This document shows positions 43,891 through 53,085 of a DNA stretch of 64,000 nt, one piece after another. The notes beneath the pieces are model-generated. The model saw only the letters and a program-made list of their open reading frames with translations, did not search any database and had not been told where the DNA came from. This DNA is from Kazachstania africana CBS 2517 (Eukaryota > Ascomycota > Saccharomycetes > Saccharomycetales > Saccharomycetaceae). The position numbers were made by a program, and so were the translations under genes. Each line of letters starts with the position of its first letter. Within the stretch, counting starts at the first letter, position 1. The stretch is from contig NC_018951.1 of assembly GCF_000304475.1 (NCBI RefSeq), forward strand, positions 186,001 to 250,000, written 5' to 3'.

Positions 43891-44413
43891 TTAATCGAAT
43901 AAACCGAAACCCATGTCAGCGTCGGATTCTTCTTCTTCTTCTTCAGCAGCTTCTTCAGCAGCTTCACCGGCAGCAGCACCGGAGGCAGCGGCACCAGCGG
44001 CACCAGCAGAGGCGACTGGACCAGCGTTGTGGAAACCAGATAAGATTTCCTTTAAGTCCTTACCTTCTAAAGCCTTAGCGTAAACATCAGCCCAGACCTA
44101 TACAAAATAATGATGATAACATCATAAATGTTAGTAAAACGATTGCTTGTTCGGAATTTGTGAAAACACCTTAATAACCTTTAAATTTCATATATTTTCG
44201 ATTTCTAAGTTTATTGCATTTAATTCAATTGATTATTGCACTCTTTGAAAGGTGGAAAGGAATCTTCAAATGATAAATTGTTCATCAAATTATACATACG
44301 TTGTCAACGGAGGCACCAGCAGCCTTGGTGACAGCTAATAAGTTGTCAGCGGTGACTTCTAAACCGGCATCAGCTAAGATAAAAGCAGCGTAAGAGATGA
44401 TAGCGTCAGACAT
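43891..44413 (-). CDS. RPP1B: 60S acidic ribosomal stalk protein P1-beta, one intron (exons 44300-44413 and 43891-44097)
   Basis: Exon 1 encodes 38 residues ([19 protein letters not shown] to ASVDN). The intron (44098-44299, 202 bases) starts GTATGT, has TACTAAC (complement of 44130-44136) and ends TATAG. Exon 2 begins [20 protein letters not shown] and ends with the acidic tail [16 protein letters not shown], which recruits elongation factors and is phosphorylated at its serine. The product has 106 residues, the standard size. S. cerevisiae RPP1B (YDL130W) has its intron at the same kind of position; RPP1A lacks one, supporting the P1-beta call. Confidence 0.96.
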
Positions 44414-45174
44414 CTTTGTTATTGTAGTATTATTTGATCTAACTCTTCTTCTACCATGTAAATGACGATCTCCTTATATTTTGATATATACTAATATAAC
44501 CCGTATCTTACCACAGTAAGCTTCGCTGGGCTAAGCTAAGCCTGAGCTAACGCATGGCGAACTCACTCTGGCCGATATGCCATCGAGATTGTGAGTGAGA
44601 CTGGATTCCACACCGCGCGTCTGCCTACCACCGAGCAGCTAGACAGACTCAGGTCCGCTTAGCGAATTGGCTCCCGCTCCATCTCAAACCCGAGGCGGGA
44701 GCCTGAGGGCATTAGCTACCCCAACATGAACTTCTCTGCCAAAACTATTATTCGTAGCCCGCAGATTTTCACGGCAGAGAAGAGGAAGTTCCCAAAATGA
44801 AAAATAAAATAAAATTTTAAACAAAAACTGGTGACATGTGTGGGTTAAAGACGGGGTGAATGGGCGTATTAAATAAAAAACAGTCAATCCGACTAGGAAA
44901 ACAAAGAGACGGGCGGATCAATGCCAGTCGCCTTTATTAACGGTAACAATTGTACATTAATCGATATAAATAATTGGTATATACAATCCTATACATATAT
45001 GGCGGGGCCGAGAGCTATGATGAATGTTTATTTTGTGATGGCAGCTACAAGAATATATATATCTTTGTCTTTTTCTCTTTAAGTTCTATGAAATAAAATA
45101 TGCATGGAAAAGGAAGAGACGGACTTTTTTCTCTTTACCTGGGGAATATTATTATCATTTTCTTTGTTCTAATT
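44414..45174. promoter_or_regulatory. RPP1B promoter with Rap1-type sites and GC-rich island
   Basis: On the complement, a Rap1 core ACCCACACAT within AACCCACACATG (44835-44846) and a weaker CGCCCATTCA (44857-44866) lie about 430 bases before the start. An A/T tract (44795-44827) follows, and then a GC-rich island from about 44515 to 44715. No gene is supported; the small frame at 44684-44887 overlaps these elements. Confidence 0.65.
44669..44703. repeat. GC-rich 9-bp inverted repeat upstream of RPP1B
   Basis: GGCTCCCGC (44669-44677) and GCGGGAGCC (44695-44703) are perfect complements with a 17-base loop. They could form a stable hairpin in DNA or in an RNA reading through. The island also holds repeated TAAGC/GCTTA words at 44515-44550. 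Confidence 0.75.
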
Positions 45175-45435
45175 CTATTTTTGCATGTCATTGATCTTAG
45201 ATTCTAAATTATCCAATTTCTTTTTATGCTCTTTAAGCTGCTGCCTCAAATTACGTAGCTGCTCTCTTTCATGTTGTTTGATGAAATAATCTTCGTTCAT
45301 CTTTTCCCTCTTTGTAAATGAATCCTCTTGATTCACGCCCCTTGGCGCCCCAGTGGAGCCCTCAGTATAGAACCTAGCAGACATTATTCCACGATTAAGC
45401 CTGATAGAACGCGTTATAGTAGACCTTGTCAACAT
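45175..45435 (-). CDS. INH1: Mitochondrial F1F0-ATPase inhibitor (Inh1/Stf1)
   Basis: An 86-residue IF1-type inhibitor that blocks ATP hydrolysis by F1 when the membrane potential collapses. A presequence runs to the processing site near RFYTEG. The inhibitory helix follows ([18 protein letters not shown]), then a C-terminal coiled coil ([26 protein letters not shown] in heptads). The N-terminal half ([13 protein letters not shown]) looks more like Inh1 and the C-terminal half more like Stf1. The two are WGD duplicates, so this may simply approach their ancestor. Confidence 0.93.
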   Translation of the reverse strand: MLTRSTITRSIRLNRGIMSARFYTEGSTGAPRGVNQEDSFTKREKMNEDYFIKQHEREQLRNLRQQLKEHKKKLDNLESKINDMQK

Positions 45436-46020
45436 CTGGAAATATTTATCTTTCAGAAATTATTTTATACTAGCTTCTCTGATGAGTTTCCCCAGTCTTA
45501 TTCCTGTTTTCCCTTGACTTTTTATATATGTTGTTTGTCGCTATATATATTCGCGGACGAATAATTAGTCCGCACGTGTAATATTTCGGTCAATTTGGAA
45601 AACAAGCTTGGAAATTAGAATCATACTGATTGGCGGTCAACACCCACCTCGTGAAAGGCGTTACGATTCTTCATAGCATGATTATGGTATGAAGAATGAC
45701 GTTATTGGAACTTCCGATGTTTGATCATTAATTGGAAGCTTTTGTTTATGTCAGATGTATCTGGGGTAACCACTTAGATGGTATCGGACTTGCTCTTATA
45801 TGTACGTGTGATAAGATAAAATCTTGTAGTATTGTGTTATTGTTACGCAAGGTTATTGGACACTCTGATAGCCTGGTTATGGGGTTACTATAGCAGCTGG
45901 GCTCGCAATTCCACATTTTATCCATATATACAATTTTTATAATAAGGCAAAAGGCAGAAAAAAAAAGAGGCATACAAGAGATCAACACATGCTCCACTGT
46001 ATAGTAAGAGTCATATTATC
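45436..46020. other. Divergent intergenic region between INH1/STF1 and YDL183C
   Basis: In S. cerevisiae LYS20 (or LYS21 on the sister region) neighbours these genes. No homocitrate synthase fragment is visible here. The minus-strand frame at 45746-45997 is not recognised. Confidence 0.5.
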
Positions 46021-46830
46021 ATGTTGAGAAGTGTAAGATATCTCAATACTGCAGTCAAGGATTCAACTATCAATGATTATTTGAAAGATACCTTAAAATT
46101 TATAGTGATACCACTTCACCATAATATGAATTTTATCTATTTTAAACATACTAATGACTTGCTTAATAAGAAATCCAAGCTGATAGCGACGGAAAACTGG
46201 CTAATTCAAAAGACAATCAAAATGTGGAACAAATTAGAAAAATCAGATAATAAGGTTAGTCAGAAATTCGTTAAATTAATGCAAAGTTTAATTGACAAGG
46301 TTTCAATAGATGAAAAGACATTGATGTCTATACCGGGTGAAAGTTATCTCCTGAAGAGAACAAAGGAATTGGGACCGCTGACAAGTAAACAGTACAAAAA
46401 TTCGAACTCTCCTTTGAAAATAAAGCTAATCAAAGTATACTATCCATCTAATAGAATATCAAAGGTTGATCTAACGAACAAACTGACCGCATTGCACCAA
46501 AATGGGCTGAAGTTGCATCGAAGAAGATTGTGGCAATGTCTTATAGGTATACCGTTGACCTTTCCCATTATACTAATACCGATAATACCCAATCTACCAG
46601 GTTTTTACCTAACTTATAGGGCATACTGTAATTTTAAAGCGTATCTGGGCGCTAAACATTTGAAATCTATCATGGAAGACGAGCTACTTGAATATTCCAA
46701 TTTGAAGGAGTATTCAAGACTACTTGCTCAAGACGCCAATGTCAATATAGATACCATCACAAGACTATTAGAAATCGATGAGCTGCAAAAATTTCTAACG
46801 ACACACGTGACGAAAAATGAAAAGTCTTAA
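46021..46830 (+). CDS. MRX19: Mitochondrial KHE-type membrane protein (YDL183C counterpart)
   Basis: A 269-residue protein of the mitochondrial K+/H+ exchange-related family (Mit_KHE1); S. cerevisiae YDL183C has 320. Its biochemical role is unproven. The N-terminus is mitochondrial in style (LRSVRYLNTAVK). A basic central segment (HRRRLWQCLIG) precedes one or two hydrophobic helices at about residues 177-205 (PLTFPIILIPIIPNLPGFYL), which is the most conserved block, ending in YRAYCNFKAYLGAKHL. Orientation relative to INH1 and RPL41 matches S. cerevisiae YDL181W-YDL183C-YDL184C. Confidence 0.85.
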   Translation: MLRSVRYLNTAVKDSTINDYLKDTLKFIVIPLHHNMNFIYFKHTNDLLNKKSKLIATENWLIQKTIKMWNKLEKSDNKVSQKFVKLMQSLIDKVSIDEKTLMSIPGESYLLKRTKELGPLTSKQYKNSNSPLKIKLIKVYYPSNRISKVDLTNKLTALHQNGLKLHRRRLWQCLIGIPLTFPIILIPIIPNLPGFYLTYRAYCNFKAYLGAKHLKSIMEDELLEYSNLKEYSRLLAQDANVNIDTITRLLEIDELQKFLTTHVTKNEKS

Positions 46831-47217
46831 TAACTGCTCCAGAAAAATATTTTTCGTTGGACTGTTTTCGCTCGTGCCAAACATCTGTGCATTCTCCAAC
46901 ATCTGTACATTTTTGCGCCGTTCTGTAACTCTTTTTTTAAAATGGGATATTTCCGAGATAGAAAATGGAAATATCACCACCACAGATTGGATCTCGTACG
47001 TGTGTGATTTTTTTTTCACGGACGCAACAAGGGGATGCCATGTTACCCGAAGTTTGTATCAAGCTCTGTGGAGGGACTCGGGATAATCGATCCAATCGAT
47101 CCAACTCCCATGAATATTTAAACACTTAGTGTAAGGCATTCTTTTCAATTGATATTTCCATCCACTAATTTATTATAATTTTAACTTATTCTCATTTAAG
47201 ATCTTTAGAAATCCATA
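46831..47217. promoter_or_regulatory. RPL41 promoter
   Basis: It carries a tandem pair of HOMOL1 sites (listed separately), a T-rich stretch at 46932-46940 and a tandem direct repeat of the 9-mer AATCGATCC at 47085-47093 and 47094-47102. The frame at 46817-47086 crosses these elements and is not a gene. Confidence 0.6.
46880..46909 (+). promoter_or_regulatory. Tandem HOMOL1/Rap1 sites of RPL41
   Basis: AACATCTGTGCA (46880-46891) and AACATCTGTACA (46898-46909) both fit the classical HOMOL1 consensus AACATCYRTRCA exactly. They are 18 bases apart and about 310 bases before the ATG, the typical distance and orientation for paired Rap1 sites in yeast ribosomal protein genes. Confidence 0.85.
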
Positions 47218-47295
47218 ATGAGAGCTAAGTGGAGAAAGAAGAGAGTTAGAAGACTTAAGAGAAAGAGACGGAAGGTGAGAGCTAGATCCAAATAA
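47218..47295 (+). CDS. RPL41: 60S ribosomal protein eL41 (25 residues)
   Basis: The shortest yeast ribosomal protein: a 25-codon frame from ATG (47218) to TAA (47293-47295), too short for routine gene finders. The peptide begins MRAKWRKKRVRRLKRK and ends ARSK. It is almost all Arg/Lys, forming a single helix at the subunit interface bridge. It differs from S. cerevisiae Rpl41 at one visible position (V9 for T9). Placement next to YDL183C matches RPL41A (YDL184C). Confidence 0.98.
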   Translation: MRAKWRKKRVRRLKRKRRKVRARSK

Positions 47296-47487
47296 GCGAA
47301 CTGAGAAATTAATTTAAATTCAATTTCTTTTAACTATTTGGTCTATCATGCTTAAATGCAAAACCTCATGTCATCAATCTTTTGAAATGTTATATATTTT
47401 ATAATGAATTGTATAACTTTTAATAAATGACAATTTTATGTTCGCAAATATGATTTAACCTTTTGAATGAGAATTGACGTTGGTGGC

Positions 47488-48186
47488 TCAATCAAAATTA
47501 CAAAAGGCAAAACAATTTTGAAACCACTCAACCGCGGTAGTCTCTTCACGGTCGTTATTGTCTATTTCATTTGTTTGCTGTTGATACCTTCTTATAGTTT
47601 CAACATATTTTGGTGGTATGGGAACATTGTAGTATGATTTGTACACATCTTCAATATTATTGATACATAAATTGTCAATGTTTTCCTGTTCAGTTACGGT
47701 CACCGGTTCTGCAATTGGTGTCAAAGAATTGTTCTCTAATCTTGCTGATAACTTGAAGGACTCATTGTCATTACCATACAGTATGACTATATTATCGTTA
47801 CTAGAGTTTTTTGTTTTAAACCATGTCTTGAAATGCGTGGGAGTCTTCAATTGATATGGATGTGTATTATTTATTGCCATTATGGTACCATTATGAGAAG
47901 ATATAGATGGATACCATTTAATCAAATTATTTTCCATTTTTGTAGTAAATCTATCGTCATCTTCAAAAAATTTCTTGCTTTGAACTTCTTTCAATAACTC
48001 TTTGATAGTCGGGATGGACGTTCCTGGGATATTCGACATCCTTTCCATATTATTCTCATTTCTTTCCATTACTACCTTTATTAGTGGAATATTTTCGCTA
48101 AATAACTTGTGTGACACACACAATACTGTATTACTAGTCACAAACTTTTTATTGAAAGGAAGACTTAAAACATACTGGCAGCACAT
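47488..48186 (-). CDS. Unrecognised protein, possible YDL186W counterpart
   Basis: A frame of up to 232 residues. The first 39 residues look non-conserved; the Met at 48069 (MERNENNMERMSNIPG) would give 193. The protein is hydrophilic and Asn-rich, without membrane segments. It has a Pro/Tyr-containing block (YYNVPIPPKYVETIRRYQQQ) near the C-terminus and ends in FAFCNFD. I do not recognise the family. It lies on the minus strand between RPL41 and UFD2, where S. cerevisiae has the uncharacterised YDL186W in the same relative orientation. That positional match is the only support, and size differs (277 in S. cerevisiae). Confidence 0.55.
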   Translation of the reverse strand: MCCQYVLSLPFNKKFVTSNTVLCVSHKLFSENIPLIKVVMERNENNMERMSNIPGTSIPTIKELLKEVQSKKFFEDDDRFTTKMENNLIKWYPSISSHNGTIMAINNTHPYQLKTPTHFKTWFKTKNSSNDNIVILYGNDNESFKLSARLENNSLTPIAEPVTVTEQENIDNLCINNIEDVYKSYYNVPIPPKYVETIRRYQQQTNEIDNNDREETTAVEWFQNCFAFCNFD

Positions 48187-48975
48187 GCTTCATTCTATGA
48201 TCACATAAGGCAGGCTATATACCACCATGGCGCTTAGTAGCCTATAATATTGATCTTCCGATAGCAACTCCTTACATAAATCGTTGTAAGCTTAGTGCAG
48301 TGTGATTACCTGCAAACTCGAAGTCAGAATGATTGAATCACAACAGCATACCAATATTTCAAGTTATATTTCTTCTATACGGTGATAATTTAGGACCGCA
48401 AGTGAATTTGATATCCCTCCATTCTCGTGGCCCATTGCCAAGTACGTAAGTTTGTACCATAGAACAGGGTAGAAGCAATTACAGAAACACTGTTTGGAGG
48501 CTACATATATGCTGTTCACTATATGGCACTCCTCTTCCAGTACATCTGACATAGGCAAAGTAATTTGCTGGGCCTGCAGTTGCTCTCAAGAGGGATTATT
48601 ATAATATTACATCAAGAGGCCTCCACAAAGGCACACATCGCAAGCTCGCCGGGGTAGAGCCCTCTCGTGTAACCAGCTATCATATTCTTGGAGGCCATTA
48701 GAAAGCTAGCACTGTTTATATAAGTTCTAAACTGACAAAGAGCTCGGCGGCTAAAAATATGCATGAAAACTTTGTTCATCACGTGATGTAAGACCATTTG
48801 TTACCCAGCATCAGGTAGTTGATAATCACGTGATATTTTCCCGATTTTCAATGTATAGTAGGAAAACTATTTAGGAATTATGTAAGATAATAAACAGAAT
48901 TCACTCTTGCGAACCCTATAAGCTTGTCACTTTTGAGCGGTATCTTCTCAATATTTAAGCATTGGAAGTAGAAGC
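48187..48975. other. Divergent intergenic region upstream of UFD2
   Basis: About 790 bases without a supportable gene (short minus-strand frames at 48364 and 48612 are not recognised). It holds two CACGTG palindromes listed separately. No trace of PPH21/22 or VMA1, which lie in the corresponding S. cerevisiae regions. Confidence 0.5.
48777..48834. promoter_or_regulatory. Paired ATCACGTGAT palindromes upstream of UFD2
   Basis: Two identical 10-base palindromes, ATCACGTGAT, at 48778-48787 and 48825-48834, 47 bases apart and about 145-195 bases before the UFD2 start. The first extends to a 12-base palindrome. CACGTG with flanking T/A is the preferred site of Cbf1 and related bHLH factors. Which factor acts is not decidable from sequence. 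Confidence 0.65.
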
Positions 48976-51849
48976 ATGGCATCTTCAGTTATTAAAGAGG
49001 TTTTCAAAGTCACATCTGATGCAGCCAATGTCCCATTTAACTATACATTAATCGAATTAGGTGTCACCGATTTCTCAAAAGATGACGTTGACTCAATTCT
49101 TTTGTATCAATTGACAGAAAATAGTCAGCTTCTACAGCCTTTTGACTATCTTAATGCCTCTTATGAGCGCTATGAAAAGCAGAGAAGGTTAAATAAGAAC
49201 CTGATCGCATCAGACAAAGCGATAAGTGGATTGTTTGAAAATATTGACAAATTGATAGTGGGTTACGGGCTAGTTACTTTCCAAGTGGAGGATTTTGCAA
49301 TCAATGGAAACTTCACCAACTACATCAAAAATATTGTAACAAGATCTAATGACTACACAAATTTTCTATCACATATTATTCGAAGAGCGATTGTAGAAGA
49401 TTCTCTATTGGAGTTTTTGAATAATTTCTTCCCTGTGCTTTTGAATTATTTAACCGGTCAATTGGAGTCCTTTGACTTAAATGATTCTAATATCTACAAT
49501 AATGTAATCGAAATTTTCGAACTCTTCGTTAATTACAAACCAGTTGCCTCTATATTCACCCAAATTAACACATTTTATCCTCATTACAGCTGTCAGGCTA
49601 ATGAGTTTGAAAAGAAGACATTGTTGGGTCCACTTTTAGCCCTTTCACCCTTGGCCAGCAACGTTGCCCTGCGTAACTATGGTGATAACTTGGAGAGATC
49701 TAAGCAGCAAACTAAAATAATTCATGAATCTCTCCAAACCGAACATAAAGTAGTGGTGGACAGGTTATTTTTCATCATGGATAAGATTATAAGAGGTTCT
49801 CTAGAGTCACGTACTGGGGTAATCAGTTATTGGTCTCAAATTGTTAATAAAAATCATTTAAGAAGGGGCGAGCATGCCTCACAAGCTAAATTAGCTTCAA
49901 ATGCCTTTATGACAAATATTGCATTAATCTTAATTAAATTCTCACAGCCTTTCCTAGACGTTTCGTACAAGAAAATTGACAAAATCGATGTCAATTATTT
50001 CAACAATCTGAATTTATATATTGATCTTTCCAATGAAACTCGTCTCAATTCTGATTTCAAAGAAGCTGATGAATTTTATGATAAAAACAAGAAGGATGAT
50101 GAAAATTGTAAACCAAATTTTATCTCTGACTGTTTCTTTTTAACTTTAACTTACCTACATTATGGTATTGGTGGTACAATCTTATTTGACGAAAAGATAA
50201 CAACTCAAATCAAGAGAATAAAAGAGGAAGTTGAAAGGGTGAAGAAAGTTAGTAACCTTAACCCATTGTTAAATAATTTCATTAATCTTCAAGTTAAAAA
50301 TTTGGAAAAGTCGTTAAGCTTGACTTCAAGCCTGAAATCTTCATTACAAGGGTTTTTTTCTCATAGATACATTCAATTAGAGATTTTCGATTTTGTTTGT
50401 GGTGCTTCAACATTCTTAATGAGAGTTATTGATCCAAGTCACCAATTCCCATCCAAAGCATTCGATTTGCCCCTGATCCCGGACCAGATAGGCTTCGAAA
50501 ATGTCGATAATGCAGAATATTTGCGCTCAAAAGCACCTATCCCATTTAAATACTATCCAGAATTTGTCGTCGAAGGCTTAATTAACTATACACAGTCTAT
50601 CACCAAATTTGCAAATTCTCCTCTTTTCCAAAATCCAAGATTAAGTTCATTTGTGGAACTGGGGACTACCATTTTGCGCTGTCCTGAATTGGTCTCTAAT
50701 CCTCACTTGAAAGGTAAATTAGTCCAAGTGTTGAGTATTGGTGCTTTACCTTTGATGGATAATTCACCTGGTTTTATGATTCCAATATTCGAAAATAATG
50801 ATTTGGTACGTAAAAACCTATTATATGCATTGTTAGATTTTTATGTCATAGTGGAGAAAACAGGTTCATCATCTCAATTTTACGACAAATTCAATGCCAG
50901 ATACAGTATATCGATAATATTGGAAGAATTATACTACAAAATTCCAATGTATAAGAAACAATTAATATGGCAATCCAAAAATAATCCAGATTTCTTTATT
51001 AGGTTTATAGCTAGAATGTTGAATGACTTAACGTTTTTATTGGATGAAGGTTTAACCAATCTATCAGAGGTGCATAATGTCAGCAATCAGTTAAATAATA
51101 GTACAGCGACAGATACAAATGATTCGAATATTCAGGATTTACAAGGTAGGTTGGCCGCTGCACAAAGGCAGGCTAAATCATCATGTGGTCTTGCTGCTAA
51201 ATCGATGACGTTGTTTCAAATATACACTAAGGACATTCCAGCTGCTTTTGCAAGTGCCGAGTTGGTGGATAGATTGGCCAGCATGCTAAATTACAACTTA
51301 GAATCACTCGTTGGTCCTAAATGTGGTGGACTAAAAGTGAAGGATCCTGAACAGTACTCATTCAATCCAAAGGAATTATTAGAAGCACTTTGTACAGTTT
51401 ATATCAATTTATCAGATGAGAGCGAGTTTATTAGCGCAGTAGCCAGAGATACTAGATCTTTTAACAAAGATCTATTTATTAGGGCTATTAATATTCTTGG
51501 CAAGAAGACGGGCTTGGTATCAGATGATTTTTGTAATGCATTATTTGATTTTGCAAGGAAGGCACAAGAGAGGAAGGACAGTGAAGAAGAGGAAGATTTA
51601 GAATATGGAGATGTACCTGATGAATTCTTAGATCCGTTGATGTACACTATAATGAAAGATCCTGTAACATTACCTGCATCTAGGGTGAATATCGATAGAA
51701 GTACGATTAAAGCACATCTTTTAAGTGATTCTACGGATCCTTTCAATAGAATGCCATTGAAATTGGAGGATGTGATTCCTAATGATGAATTAAAGCAAAG
51801 AATCCTTGAATTTAAGAATGGGAAGAAAAAAGAGAAGGCCAACGCCTGA
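48976..51849 (+). CDS. UFD2: Ubiquitin chain elongation factor Ufd2 (E4)
   Basis: A 957-residue E4 enzyme (961 in S. cerevisiae) that binds Cdc48 and extends ubiquitin chains on its substrates. The long helical core has armadillo-like repeats over about residues 150-850. The C-terminal U-box is at about 875-950 (DEFLDPLMYTIMKDPVTLPASR region, then DPFNRMPL), which recruits the E2. The N-terminal start MASSVIKEVFKVTSD is preceded by a clean leader. Its partner CDC48 lies 12 kb to the left in this window. Confidence 0.97.
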   Translation: MASSVIKEVFKVTSDAANVPFNYTLIELGVTDFSKDDVDSILLYQLTENSQLLQPFDYLNASYERYEKQRRLNKNLIASDKAISGLFENIDKLIVGYGLVTFQVEDFAINGNFTNYIKNIVTRSNDYTNFLSHIIRRAIVEDSLLEFLNNFFPVLLNYLTGQLESFDLNDSNIYNNVIEIFELFVNYKPVASIFTQINTFYPHYSCQANEFEKKTLLGPLLALSPLASNVALRNYGDNLERSKQQTKIIHESLQTEHKVVVDRLFFIMDKIIRGSLESRTGVISYWSQIVNKNHLRRGEHASQAKLASNAFMTNIALILIKFSQPFLDVSYKKIDKIDVNYFNNLNLYIDLSNETRLNSDFKEADEFYDKNKKDDENCKPNFISDCFFLTLTYLHYGIGGTILFDEKITTQIKRIKEEVERVKKVSNLNPLLNNFINLQVKNLEKSLSLTSSLKSSLQGFFSHRYIQLEIFDFVCGASTFLMRVIDPSHQFPSKAFDLPLIPDQIGFENVDNAEYLRSKAPIPFKYYPEFVVEGLINYTQSITKFANSPLFQNPRLSSFVELGTTILRCPELVSNPHLKGKLVQVLSIGALPLMDNSPGFMIPIFENNDLVRKNLLYALLDFYVIVEKTGSSSQFYDKFNARYSISIILEELYYKIPMYKKQLIWQSKNNPDFFIRFIARMLNDLTFLLDEGLTNLSEVHNVSNQLNNSTATDTNDSNIQDLQGRLAAAQRQAKSSCGLAAKSMTLFQIYTKDIPAAFASAELVDRLASMLNYNLESLVGPKCGGLKVKDPEQYSFNPKELLEALCTVYINLSDESEFISAVARDTRSFNKDLFIRAINILGKKTGLVSDDFCNALFDFARKAQERKDSEEEEDLEYGDVPDEFLDPLMYTIMKDPVTLPASRVNIDRSTIKAHLLSDSTDPFNRMPLKLEDVIPNDELKQRILEFKNGKKKEKANA

Positions 51850-51993
51850 TATAAAATATGATTATATACAGTTTTTAAGATTCATTTAAATTTTCAACTC
51901 TTTTAGTGATATTGTAAATGTTATTAGATTATTCTTTCATGCTAGTATGAACTATATATAAAAAGATCTAAAATGTGAAATATAACATTAAAC

Positions 51994-52356
51994 TTAAGCC
52001 TTGATGGCGTACTTTCTTTGTGGGAAAGCGATTTGCTTCTTTCTTTGCTTTTCAGTGATTCTGGAGGCTTCGAACTTAGTTAACTTTCTTCTTAAAGCTC
52101 TGGTCTTCTTGGCTCTTAAGTCCTTTGGTTGGTACTTCTTACCCTTGTATAATTCTCTAACAGCATTTCTTTGTTGTTCGTTGATGATAGTTAAGACACG
52201 GGCGATGTTCTTTCTGACAGTCTTAATCTTTGGTAAAGATGGTCTGGATAATTTTTGAACCTTTAATTCGGCTAATTCCTTCTTTAAGTCAATTAATTGG
52301 GATTCTAATTCATCCTTAGACTTAGTTCTTAGTTCGTAACCCTTTAAACCGGCCAT
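51994..52356 (-). CDS. RPL35: 60S ribosomal protein uL29, intronless
   Basis: A 120-residue protein, the standard length, lying at the polypeptide exit tunnel. It has the N-terminal block AGLKGYELRTKSKDELESQL, the central KLSRPSLPKIKTVRKNIARV and a basic tail. In S. cerevisiae both RPL35 genes are split directly after the ATG. Here ATG (52354-52356) runs straight into GCC GGT with no splice acceptor before GCC, so this coding intron is absent. It lies between UFD2 and ARF1, the order of RPL35A (YDL191W). Confidence 0.97.
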   Translation of the reverse strand: MAGLKGYELRTKSKDELESQLIDLKKELAELKVQKLSRPSLPKIKTVRKNIARVLTIINEQQRNAVRELYKGKKYQPKDLRAKKTRALRRKLTKFEASRITEKQRKKQIAFPQRKYAIKA

Positions 52357-53085
52357 TTTGTCAATAGATCTACTGTAACTGTATTGGATTTTGAACTTTC
52401 ATTATAGCTTGCACTATTGAAATTTCACCAGTATTTCAACTAGCTCAATCTCTCGATGCGACGCATCCGACAAATGCATGCCCACTTTCCCAAGTTTGAA
52501 AAGTCGGCTTGTCCACCAAAATTTTTTCGCCCTCTTTAAAAATTTAGGAAAATAAGAAATTTTTCTCAAAAATAAACAACCTACCCGGTGTCTGGGGGTT
52601 ATATGCTGATACACTGTCAGTTATGGGTGCACCAGCAAAATTAGCAGTCAAAGGAAAGTTTGTTTTTTTTCTCTTCAGTGGCTCAGAATAATAATGTATG
52701 GTGGGATCAAGAGAGTGTAGTTGTTTATCAAATTGAAGTTGATATGGTCAATTGGTTTGACATTGTAACATATGTAGTATATAATCACTGTTGTAGACAG
52801 CTTATTTTTTAGATTTTAAAAAAAAGAAGTTAATATTATTCTTGAAGTGCAATATTTATTAACAAAAAGGAGGCTTTATACTATTATGTTCAAAGAATAA
52901 CATTTTTAATAGCACATCGTAACGCATAAAGATATATGAGAGATACTCAAGGAATTTGACATAGAAAGGGGGGATTGAAAAGATAAAAGAAAGTAATAAG
53001 AAGATAACAAAACAAAATTAGAAAGAAAAGATCACAGATCCATTTTTCATTACATTATTCTCTATTTTTTTTAATTTCCTGCTTC
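52357..53085. promoter_or_regulatory. RPL35 promoter and ARF1 3' region
   Basis: Rap1-like words on the complement of 52589-52598 (CCCCCAGACA) and 52622-52631 (GCACCCATAA), each one or two bases off CACCCATACA, lie about 235-275 bases before the RPL35 ATG. A/T tracts lie between them and the gene (52520-52575). A perfect odd palindrome GATGCGACGCATC is at 52455-52467. The ARF1-proximal half is AT-rich 3' UTR. No gene. Confidence 0.55.
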
